Shown: piece after piece, positions 11,914 through 22,475 of the stretch
Layout of the letters: each line of letters opens with the position of its first letter
Position numbering within the stretch: position 1 is the stretch's first letter
Assembly (NCBI RefSeq): GCF_002078875.1
Contig: NC_034438.1
Span: 21,775,030-21,839,029 of the forward strand
Direction: 5' to 3'
Source: Numida meleagris
Lineage: Eukaryota > Chordata > Aves > Galliformes > Numididae
Length of the DNA: 64,000 nucleotides
The notes under the pieces: generated by a model
Told to the model about the DNA's origin: nothing
Databases searched by the model: none
The model's input: only the letters and a program-made list of their open reading frames with translations
Position numbers and translations under genes: made by a program

Positions 11914-14799
11914 CGCTGCTGGGTTGCAGCAAAACTCTCAGTGCCTCGGGATCTGCACATCATGGTCCATTGGCTTTATGCTTCTATGTACGTAAATGGA
12001 TTGCCACTGATGTTTTTCTGCTGTCAGATGCAATCATTCAAGCTGCTCCCATGTCATCTCATATCATGATCCATTTGGTATGCCTTTTAATCTGAACCTC
12101 CCTGCAGCAGCACAAAGCCCCAGCAACTAAGCCCTGGTTGCAAAGTAGAATAATCCATTTCACTTGAAGCTCAGTTCAGAGCCTTGGGTTTTGCAGAACT
12201 CGGTGAAACTTGCTTCTGGGCTTTGACTCAGGCACATAGATGTGGGAGCCACCTGACCAGTTTGGACCTTGATGGGAATTTCCTCATATGTTTTGGGGCA
12301 GGGCACCCCAACATTAACAGCACACTGGCGAACATGTTCTTGCACTCTGCTGTATTTTTCACAAGCTGCCTGGGCTTGCTTTAGATATAATAACATGGAT
12401 GTGTTGTTGTAGCAAATGGTTTGATACACCCAGTACGCTTTGCTCTTTCTCATTCAGGATTTCAAATAGGCATACTATTTACAGCTATCATTATAAGGAA
12501 TAATCCTTCAGGCAAATTAACATGCAATTTCTTTATACTCCCTGTGAGCCTGGAACATCACAGTCAGCTTCTAAAATGGTCATAAAATTTTGCTCATCTT
12601 ATCATGTTTATTTTATTTTATTAGGGCAGGACCCTCTAAGGAGCTTATTTTTATAGTTCTTCTTTCCTTATAGTTTTCAATGCAACATTTTTTTATAACA
12701 AATCCAGCAAATTCAAACAGTTTTTTTATTATTATAGTTTTGCAGACCATTGAAATGTTTCAGTGTAGTCTCTCAATATGTGCACTGTGTATGTTTTGCT
12801 AACATATCTTAGAACGGCACTTTGCCTAACACCAGTGATGTTTTCTGAGTTGTTCTCCTTCGTTATCATCTGCCTGTATTCTCTATTTGGTTATTACTTA
12901 CTGTACATTAACTCTGTCTTCATTGCTGGTGGGTGTAACTCCTAAGGCACTTTCATTCTAGACTTAATTTCTGCAGAAGACCTTTCATGTCTCTTTCCAG
13001 CCCTCTTCCCTGTCTTTGCCCCTTCTCTGGTGGGTGTGCATACACAGTCATGGAATATAGCTTTTTGAGATGCTATCATTATGAATAAATTTTGCAGGGC
13101 TTTGATTGAGCCTTGTAGATGTGGATTCTGGCTACATTCAGATTTACATACTGAACAGCTACCTCTGAGGAATAAAGATCATCCTGGTAATTTCTATGCC
13201 TACTGTGGCATCCCATGAGGGTTTTGCCTTCCCATATGGATTTTGCCTTCCACATGGGCCATAACTGCTAGCTGAGCAGCTCAGACACAGACTGCTGTCT
13301 CTATGTGAAGTGGTGGCAGAATACCTCCTGCTTGACCTTAGAGCCAAAATAGATTGTGTTTTACCACAGTGCTCAGTAGTATCTTGATTGGAAGGGTCTG
13401 ATTCCAGCAGAAATGCATAAGGGAAGCCATAGGAAACCACATCACTCTCCCTTGTGCTCTGTATGAAAAATCCAGCTGTAATTGCATGCTTAGTGATTAC
13501 AGAACTTTGTAATTCTTCTGTTTTCAGATGAGAAATCACATCTCATTTGGCCACTCGTTATGGAATCAGAAATACAGCTGGCCAAAGAGGAATATAACAT
13601 CTGTATTGCTGTCTACATTTGTGTCCCTTGTCTTCACACCAGCCTGTGTACTGCTCTCTTTCTGGAAGATAAAACAGCTCTGAATGTGCCAAACTATGAT
13701 TAGTTTATAGTCTAAATTTTCAAGGAAAAATATCTTGACTGTCAAGCAGAGTGAAGCTGAGTTCTGCTACGAGTTCTGGATCTATTATTTCCATTCACTT
13801 CCAACACTGTATTAAGATTTATTTGATATTCTGTTACAAGCTGATATGGCTTCATATTAATCACTGCAAACCTCATAGCATATGTCATTTTTTGACACTA
13901 AGTGAAAAAGTTGCTGAGGCATCTCAGTGGAGTGAATGTGCAGGCACTATTTCTGAGCACAGACTGGTTTTGACAGTGTTGCAGTATGGAAGCTCTCCCC
14001 ACAGATATAGGCTATACAGCAAGCATGCATTGGCATAACCCTGAGCTGCACAGAATGAAGATGGGGGAAATGAAGAGGGAGAATGAGTCAAAGCCAGGGA
14101 AATGGGGCAGTGTGATGATTCTGCAGGCTACAAACCCCACTTGCAGCCTGGCTGAAGACAGTGGGGCTTCAGCACTCAGCACAGCTGGAGATGGTGGCTC
14201 CCTCTAAGCCAGTATTTCAGAAGAAAGGCTTTCTAGTGTCTCCAGGAAACATTCTTTCTTAATGAAGGCATATAAAGGAAATTTCAAGGGATGAAGGCAA
14301 GCAACAGAAAGGTGAAAATAATCTAAAAGGTCTGTTAAAGTAGAGATATGTGAGGGGATGTTTTGGGAATTGTCATCCCACAGCTAGAGGGATATATAAA
14401 CTAAAACATGCCCCAGGAAATCTCTTGATAAAACAGATAAAAGCTCTTTAATTGCAGTCCTATATACAAGTTTCTGTTGATTATCATTTGCATTAGCAAT
14501 GATAGAAGAATATCTTTATACTCATACAATAAAATTCGGAGGAGATCCTGCAGAGATAGATTTGAACATATAACAGAAAGCACTTTAAGATTAGCTAGGT
14601 GCCTTGGATCTAAGTAAATCTTTTCTTGCATATCTAATTTAGTTTCTGCTCTTTTGACTGCTTCACCCTTACTTCTAAAACTGTACTACCAGCAGACACT
14701 TCTTGGCAAGCTCTTGTCAGCACTGCACTGAATGCCACCCAGAGTCACCTGGGGGCTCACCGTATTTTCCCTATGGGAAAGTAAAGTAAAGTTAATCAA
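11914..14799. other. Non-coding stretch, no gene recognised
   Basis: Unique sequence with T-rich and A-rich patches (for example around 12600-12740). The open frames of 95 to 126 codons (such as 13159-13539 on the minus strand) have no recognisable domain. No further repeat was identified. Confidence 0.55.
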
Positions 14800-15007
14800 T
14801 CATAGAATCTTTTGAGTAGGAAGGGAGCCTTAAAAATAATCTATTCCAACTCCCCTGCAAAGAACAGGGACACCCACAGCTAGGTCAGGTTGCTCAGAGC
14901 CCCATTCAGTCTGATCTTGAATGTCTCCAGGGATGGGGCATCCACCACCTCTCTGGGCAACCTGTGCCAGTGGCTCAGCACCCTGACTACAAAAAACGTC
15001 TTCCTTC

Positions 15008-15566
15008 TGTTGTGGTTTAACTTGGCAGGTGGCTCAGCACCACATAGTCATTTGCTCACTCCCTGCCCTCTTCCCAGTGGGATGGGGGAGAGAACTGGAA
15101 AAAACAACAAAGTAGAACTTGTGGTTTGAGATAAAATGACATGCTAAGATAGTCAAAAGGAAAAGGATTATAGTTATGACTATATATATGTATGTATTTA
15201 ACAGGTGATGCGCAAGCCATTTCTCAACACTCTCCTACCGATGTCCAGCTAGCCCCTCAGCAATCTGGAGAGAGCCGGATGAACTCCTACTTCCTTCAAA
15301 ACTCCTTCTCCTTGATGTCATATAGCATGGAATATCCTTTTGGTCAGTTTAAGTCAGCTGTTCTAATTCTGTTCCCTCTCAGATCCTTGGGCCTCCCCAC
15401 CAGTCATTTGCTGAGAACTGACATGGCCTTGGCTCTGTACAACACTGCTTAGCAACAACTATGAACATCAGTGTGTTGTCAGCATTGTTTTTCTACTAGA
15501 AACAGAATACAGCATCATACTAGTCTCTCTGAAGAAAACAATTATTTCCCAGCTGAAACTAATGCA
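15008..15566 (+). mobile_element. Solo LTR of an endogenous retrovirus, nested in CR1
   Basis: A 559-bp block begins TG (15008) and ends CA (15566). The start, TGTTGTGGTTTAACTTGGCA, followed by GGTGGCTCAGCACCACATAG, and an end containing CATCAGTGTGTTGTCAGCAT match an LTR type I recall as common in bird genomes. No primer-binding site, polypurine tract or internal gene lies beside it, so it is a solo LTR. The flanks CCTTC (15003-15007) and CCTCA (15567-15571) could be a decayed 5-bp target duplication (three of five bases match). The strand shown assumes the TG end is 5'. The exact ERV family is not assigned. Confidence 0.85.
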
Positions 15567-15639
15567 CCTCATATCCAATCTAAATCTCCCCTCCTTTAGT
15601 TTGAAACCACTTCCCCTTGTCCTATTGACACCGACCCTG

Positions 15640-16219
15640 CTAAACAGTCTGTCCCCTTCTTTCCTGTAGCTCCCCCTCTAGATACTGGACAGCTGCTATG
15701 AGGTCACCTTGGAACCTTCTCTTCTCCAGGCTGAACAGCCCCAGCTTTCTAAGCCTGACCTTGTAGGAGAGACGTTCCATCCCTTGGATCATTTTTTTTG
15801 GCTCTCCTCTGAACGCTCTGAACAGGTCCATGTCTCTCCTGTACTGAGGACTCCACATCTGGACGCAGTACTCCAGGGGAGGCCTCAGCGCAGAGTAGAG
15901 GGGCAGGATCACCTCCCTTGACCTGCTGGCCACGCTTCTTTTGATGCAGCCCAGGATACAGTTGGCTTTCTGAGCTGTGAGGGCACATTGCTGGCTCATG
16001 TTCAGCTTGCCATCCACCAGTACCTCCAAGCTCTTTCTGTCAGGGCTGTGCTCTATCCTTACATCCCCCAGCTTGTATTGATTGCAGGTATTGTGACCCA
16101 CATGCAAGAAATTGCACTTGGCTTTGTTGAACCTCATGGGGTTCTCCTGGGCCCACTGCCTGAAAATGTCTAGGTCTCTCTGGATGGCATCCCATGTTGC
16201 AGCCGTGTTGACTGCACAG
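15640..16219 (-). pseudogene. CR1 ORF2 reverse-transcriptase C-terminal fragment
   Basis: On the minus strand an open frame of about 190 codons matches the C-terminal third of CR1 ORF2. Landmarks in order are RFNKAKCNFLHVGH, NMSQQCALTAQKAN, CIKRSVASRSREVILPLYSA, LEYCVQMWSPQ and LGLFSLEKRRFQGDLIAA. The polymerase active site (YxDD) lies upstream in the family and is not in this fragment. The frame has no native start because the element is 5'-truncated, and it ends at a stop before the usual ORF2 terminus. The last part of ORF2 lies on the other side of the LTR. Confidence 0.9.
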
Positions 16220-16339
16220 TGGAGGCAGTGCACTCAAAACCAGCAAACAAGGCACATCTCTTAGCATCAAGGCACACACTGGCTCTCTGTGTCTCCACCC
16301 TTCTGCTAACTCCACCTCTCCCCTCCTCCCACCCAGAAA

Positions 16340-16342
<3 letters not shown>

Positions 16343-16375
<33 letters not shown>
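16343..16375 (+). repeat. A33 homopolymer
   Basis: Thirty-three consecutive A bases follow a C-rich/T-rich segment. CR1 elements do not end in poly(A), so this is not the tail of the neighbouring CR1. It lies beyond that element's truncated 5' end. It could be an expanded A-tract or the tail of a very short retrocopy. Length is likely to be polymorphic or poorly resolved. Confidence 0.95.
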
Positions 16376-16377
<2 letters not shown>

Positions 16378-19300
16378 AGTGGCTTCTCCCTCAGCTCTTT
16401 TGAGGCTCAGGAATTCGAGTTTTGTTTGAGGCTAGAGTGTGTGATGGGTAGTGGGGATACAACAGGAAGAGCAGTGGTGGTTTCCATGGCTTGAAAGACT
16501 CAGAGGAGGGCTTCTCTCTTCCAAACTAAGAGAAAAGAAAGACAGAGGTTTGAGACCAGTGGGTAGCTACAGACGTAGAATAGATTTGGAACAATAATAA
16601 ACTTATGTATATGATGTGTACTCCAGTTCCTCTGACTCAGGACTTGTGGTTGTGACTAGAATTAGAACAGTAGTGGAGAAATCTCTGGAAATTCATGGAA
16701 AGCCTCTCCTGGGAAAATGTGACTACTGAATCAGGCTTGAACAAAGAGTTTTGAGGTGTCCTTGATTCTGTGCTTGAAGCAGATCCATATTTTGAGTGAC
16801 TGAACACGAGTGAAAATCCACTTTTAGCTCCTGGCATGGAGCTCAGTCATGTGGTTGCACTCAGGTTTTCAGCTAGAGCTAAATCCTTCCAGTTACCAGA
16901 GGCTCCTGATTACAACCTCTTGGAGGATCCTGAATTAAACTTCTTCTCCTGAATTATGGTTTCTCTTGGGAACAGAGAGGATAATGCACCTACAAGTCTG
17001 TTTTTGTGCTTTTCCCAAAAACCTGGTTCTTCAAACTTCTACAAATAGCTGCACAAAAAGATGCCTCCCTGTCCACAGTGTAGGCAAGCAAGCCCATGTT
17101 GCCTATGTTATTATGTATGAGAATAGATTTTTGACTACATGGTGGTGCAAAAGCATGACCCTGATCTTGTTGTCCAGCCACTCTTAGCAATCAATGATAG
17201 TACTTGGTGACAGATTTCCTTCTGAATCTACAGTGGGGTGGTGGAGCTGAGGTACCTCCCTGGAGGAACTGCTGGAGGCCCAGGAGATGCATGACCTGAG
17301 TATACAAGATGGCACATGTGCACTGCCCCTGCTTGTGCCCGCACTGCAGCCTTGTGATGACACTGCACCAGCCCCAAAAGAGGACTTGGATGGATCTCCT
17401 GGAGCTGCTGACTAAGTGGATACTGTGGATCCCATGCCTGAGTCACACCATTAATGACCAGAGGTCACTGACATATTTACAGTGGAAAACCTGTGACCAC
17501 CCACCATGTTCACCAACCATGTGATTCAGAAACAGTTAAAATAACGTAAGTGGAGCATACAATAAGGCAGAAACGTCAGGACTGGAGAATGAGAACTGCC
17601 TGCTTATTAAATTGGTAGAAATAAATTTTTGCCATTGAGAAAAAAAGAAATAACGTAGCTGTTATGGACTTGCTAGAAATGTATTAGGATTCGCTAATAG
17701 ATGCTTGTTTTGAAAATGCTACACTGTCTCACTGCAAACATCTGCTGGTTGCATATCTTCCTGAAGGGCTGTGTCTGTAACAGGAGCCCTGCTTCTTTAG
17801 CAAGTGCTGGAAGAGTCACCTGAGAAAATGCAGCTCGCTCTTTCAGGAAGAGTAGTTGCCTATAATTATAAATGTTGAGGGGATGTGCTCCCAGAGGGAC
17901 TGTGTGAAAAAACTCTCCCACTGAGCCATGGCAACTGGTTCAGTCACTAGGATTGGCTTTCTCTTCCACCACAGTTTTCCCATAAAGTGACCACAGGAGA
18001 AAAAAAAAACGACAACACATCGAGATCAAAGAAGACAGCAGGAAAAAACTTGCCTTTTTGCAAGTTTCAAGAAGGGTAAGAAAGATGGGAAAAGTTATGG
18101 TTGACCAGCTTCCTAAGAGGTAGGTAACAGTGTTGTGAGAGCTGGGGACCAGAGCTGCCCAAGGCACTGCTGGCAGAGCCACCTCCCTGTATCATGTAGG
18201 CAAAGGTATGTGACCCTCGTCCTGACAGCAGCCTGTCAGAGTCCCAAATCACCTTTTGGTGATACCTGAAGGTGACATCCAGGGCAGGCAGGGCTGATAT
18301 TGTCCTTATCCTGCTCCCCAGTTCAAGAGCTATAGTGGTAGAAATTGTAGCTTGAGAAACATGAGGGATCAGGTGGTAGGAGAGAAGCTGAAACTGAAGC
18401 CTGGGAGAGAGAGAATATGGAGGCAAGGAAGGAGGAGCAGACAATGACTTTGAGTAGTCAAGCTAAAACACCTTGCTGACTCCTGAGATGGTGAGTTTGA
18501 CTCTTGGTGCATATGTACGCAATGGCCCTGCACAAACGTGCTGGGCAATAAGCAGGTACTCAGTACTTGGTTTAGAGAGGTGGAAGGTGGCTGGATGGTC
18601 TGTTCATCTGTTTTGTCACCTGCTTTCTCTTTCATCGCTCTGGACTTGTTTGCTACCAAGTTTGTGGTAGGCTGCTCTATATATGGGCTGTACTGTTTGC
18701 CATCTTACTGATGCCCACAAAAGCAGAACACCACTGATGTACATATGGAATGTTTAAGTAGCCTTATGTTTTAAGATTGATCTGGCTTTGGAACATACAA
18801 AAGGAATAATGAGAAGAAAGGGATTCGGTCCCAGTGGTGGGGGAGTACCCTAGGTGAAACAGCGGTCAGAAGTCAGTTCAGTCACTTTTAACGACTGAGG
18901 AGATGCAGTCAAGCCTCCCCCAAAATATGGCCTTTACGTGGGAAATAATAACAAGTTTTAAAAAAATTAACAATAGATGGCCAAATACAGGGGAAAAAAA
19001 TCAAGGGAGAGCTGGCTCAACATGAGATCCTGTAAGGAGAAGTCATGTGAGGATTTCCCAAGAGTGGGTTTTGGGCAAATCCCAGGCTGGGGTTAGAGCC
19101 AGGCTAGACCACTGCACACAAAGACCTGCAATGTTGTATCTCTCCAGAATAAGGCATAAAAAGGGGCAGATGGCCCTGGCTTGCTTCCTTGTGGTCTGGC
19201 CTGGATCCATGAAAGGTTAGTTTAGTAAAAACAGCTGCAGGGAAAGTTGGCTTCTGAGTCCCATGGGGGAAATGAATTCATTGAGGCCCACAGAGGAGGA

Positions 19301-19380
19301 AGGGAGCCTAATAGATGAAAAAGGAATCGAGTGACTGTGAAAACTCTTCACCTCAGCCCCAAATTCTTGGTGATTATCAG

Positions 19381-19400
19381 AAAAAAAAAAAAAAAAAAAA
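19381..19400 (+). repeat. A20 homopolymer
   Basis: Twenty consecutive A bases lie in otherwise unique sequence. No retrocopy could be recognised upstream. Confidence 0.95.
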
Positions 19401-20604
19401 GAGATTCTCTTTAATCTATTTTGTTTCATCTGCTTTGTGTTATATTTGTATAAACAACAGAATACTATCTGGTGTCTAACCTTCCATTTAAAAATGTTTT
19501 AAAATTGTTTAAGATGAAGCATGAACATTCTGCTCACCAAGCAAGAACATAGCTCTCCTGGAGAGGAGATGTCCCTCTCCTATGTCCTGGGGAGCCTTGG
19601 TCTGCAGCATCACCTCCCAGAACCATGTGTCAGATCCACTGTCCTCTTGCTAGCATGGAAGACGGCTTTCCGTAATGAGGTAGGGAAAATTATCATTGGA
19701 TAAAATGGTAGCAGCTTCCATGACATATACCATATTCAGGGAGGATGGATCATAACAGCTGCCCTACAAAAAGGTTCAAAGGTCTATGGTAGCTTGCTTC
19801 CTACGGAGAAGAAGGCTCTCACAAACTGGGATACTTTTAACAGTGGTTGCAGAGAAGAGGAAGGGTATGAATACTTGCTCCCTTTTCTTTTTCATGCCCA
19901 GAGGGAAAATAAGTCTTAGAGCAGATAACTGCTTCCAGAAGTCTGACCCAGTATGTCTCTTTCAGGACATAAAGCCATCACTTGTCTGAAGCAAAGGTTG
20001 CAGAAGAACTGTTAGCTTAAAGCAGTTTAGCCGAACCACAATATGTATGACCCTGCCGAAGTGTGGGAAGAGCTTGGAATAAACCTGAGCCTGTCACCTC
20101 AGGCTCAGGAAAGCTTTTAAACTATGGCCACAGACGCTACAGGCCTGAGCAGCACAGCTCTGGAAAGCATAGATAATTCTGCTGGCAGGTACAGCTTGAC
20201 TGTACTGCTGTCAGGTGCTGTCTCCAGGTGGGGAAGTGGCAGGGCGTCTGGTTTTTCACGTCTGGTTTCCTCCTGGAGGTCCTCACAGACAAGCTGGTTA
20301 CTTTTCTGTTCCTTCTTCTTCAGCTTGTGGGGAAAATGTGGGGTCGTGCCCTTTGGGGCCATACACGTAGCATTAGACCAATGGCCTAATGGAAAAACTT
20401 GGAAGTTTGATTAAAATGAAGTTGCAGGCTTATACCACAGCCTCTGCAGAGCTGGGGCGAATGATTAATTCTGTGTCTACAGCACAAGGGCTCCCTTTCA
20501 TGCTGGAGTACGGTAGGAGGGCTACAGGTTCTGGGTTAGCTGGGAGCCTAATGAACAGAGTAGGAGGCTGTAGGGGAGAGTGTTGCCTAAATGAACCTTT
20601 TGGT

Positions 20605-20634
20605 ATGGAATCACAGAATCATTTAGGTTGGAAA
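20605..20634 (-). mobile_element. CR1 tail scrap
   Basis: Thirty bases (ATGGAATCACAGAATCATTT then AGGTTGGAAA) match the terminal octamers and the first bases of the CR1 3' UTR on the minus strand. The match stops abruptly afterwards, leaving only the extreme end. Confidence 0.7.
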
Positions 20635-22397
20635 CTGTCCGCAGAGTGGTTTGGAAAGATCTTTCTACCCAGTCTTTACGCAGCTGGAGTGTCTTACCTT
20701 GCTGGAACATGCTGACCTAAGTCAAAGCCTTTTTTTATTATCTTTATTGCAGAGTTCCTTAGGAAAACTTTCACAAACAGACTGATGGTCTTTGTTTAGA
20801 GGAAAAAGAAAGCGTTCTTGGAGGGTCTGTAAGAAACAACATGTATAGAGTGTCTGTATATACACATGTATGTATATATGCATAGTTCCTCAACTTAGCA
20901 TATGGAGTTAAGATGGAAAAAGCTAATTTTGAATCAACCAACCTTGAAAAGCTTTTCAAAGACATATTTCTTAGAGCAGAGCCAAAACATGAGAATCTGA
21001 CCTAGGCTGGTTTATATATGTGAACAAAAATATTTACTCAGCTAGTAAGTATTTGATTAACCTTTGTTTATTGCTTCAAGATGAGAGACAGTTAAAATAC
21101 AGGAACTTGTGGATTATATTTTTGCTTTTTGGCTAATTTTTACTTCCTCCACAGAAAAAAAAATATGGTGTATTTAGGAAAAGAATGCATTTCTTTCTCA
21201 TCTCAAACTCAGTATTTCAAAGTTTAAAGCTGAACTCAGGAGACATGGCTATTCGGTTTGTTCTGAAGAGTGAAACGGATGACTGCTACAGGCAGGCTGA
21301 GGCCATGTGCCTCACAACCGCCCACTGAGACAAGCACAGAATTACAGGTACAAGCATGTGCAAACCTCCTGCTTTCTGAGTGGGAGAGAGACCTGGAATT
21401 TTTATTTATAATCTAAAACTAAGCAAATTCAGACACTAACCTTCTTATGCACTTCCTGTTTCCAAGGCCTTGCATGCAAGATGTTTTGCACTTTAAACTT
21501 AGCAATTTCAAAGACCCCGTTTTTATACTGAGCGCTGCTGTTAACAAGACCCACTTGCCAGAGCCAGCTGCCTAAACTAGCATGGGTCAGTGCAGCATCC
21601 CTGCCCCTCCACTCAGGGTCCACTTTGAAAGGTACATGTTTTTTTTCCTCCTGTGTAATCCAAATTAGGAGTTATTTTGTCCTGAATAATGTGATGGAGG
21701 TGTATTGCAGTATAAAGGGTGTGCTGCTGACTGCCTGAACCAGGGACTGGGAAGCGGGGGTCAGGAGGAGCTTGAGTTCTGCTGGGAGATACAGCTGACA
21801 TTGCGAGGCATTAAAAGAAGTGGTAATTCCTGTGTGATCTTGAAGGACTGGTATGTCCTTCCTGGCAAACTAGATCAAGACCTTTTATTTGGGTATGAGA
21901 GTAGCAAGGTGTAACCAAGAAAACAAACTTCAGAAGTTCAGTTCTTCTTTCTTCTTCTTATTTTTTTCAAGTAGAATACTTTTGCTCAGTAAAGACATAT
22001 TGAGTTAGATCATTTGCGCACCTGAGCAATATGTCACTTGAAGATCACTCCTGCATCAGGATCGTCAAGGGAAGAGCAAGAGGATGCAGTCTCATAGGCC
22101 CTGGTCAGAAACAGGTTTTGCTGGTGTGAATTGTTTGGCTCCAGGGGCAGGAGGAGTCTGTCTCAGCGCTCCTGGATGCAAGGGCTCTAGTGAATTCTGG
22201 TGTCACACCAGGATTTTGATCCCCTCCTATCATACGTGGTTCCGTTCGCATTTCATCTGAGGCACCTTCTAACAACTGCTCTTTTACAGATTCTGTGCTG
22301 CAAAATCAGCCTTAGGTCTTAGATGTTATACCTGGGATGGTCCCTGTTACGTGGAAATTCTAGTGCACAGTGAAAGCAGGCATTCATCAGTAGATCT

Positions 22398-22475
22398 GCT
22401 TTACAGGTGGGGAGACTAACACAGAGAAATGCTGCGACTTGTTCAACACTGCACAGTGGCTTAGTGGAAAGCTTT
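22398..22475 (+). mobile_element. Probable ancient MIR-type SINE 3' part
   Basis: The sequence TTTACAGGTGGGGAGACTAA, then ACAGAGAAATG, GCGACTTGTTCAACACTGCA and CAGTGG follows the order of the MIR 3' region. There a segment of the form ttttacagatggggaaactg, cacagag, gacttg, cacacag and agtggc is expected. Spacing agrees over about 75 bp. The copy is old and diverged. Confidence 0.55.

Larger units (their letters stand above)
14800..16219 (-). mobile_element. CR1 LINE, 5'-truncated, split by an LTR insertion
   Basis: The minus-strand CR1 3' end starts at about 14800 (CATAGAATCTTTTGAGTAGG) and runs to 15007. It is interrupted by a 559-bp LTR and resumes at 15567 with ATATCCAATCTAAATCTCCC. It continues through the end of ORF2 to about 16219. 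Without the LTR the CR1 is about 860 bp. Its reverse-transcriptase frame is still open over about 190 codons, suggesting a relatively young copy. A run of 33 A lies about 120 bp beyond the truncated 5' end. Confidence 0.95.
16220..22397. other. Mostly unique non-coding stretch
   Basis: Apart from the A-runs and a CR1 scrap listed separately, I recognise nothing here. Open frames of 96 to 125 codons (for example 18067-18444 on the minus strand and 20389-20715 on the plus strand) have no domain I can name. A decayed coding-like frame at 17251-17496 is described in the findings. Confidence 0.5.

Noticed and set aside
11481..11963. 160-codon minus-strand frame with proline and histidine runs
   Set aside because: It is produced by the GGT microsatellite at 11826-11913 and has no protein-like content outside it.
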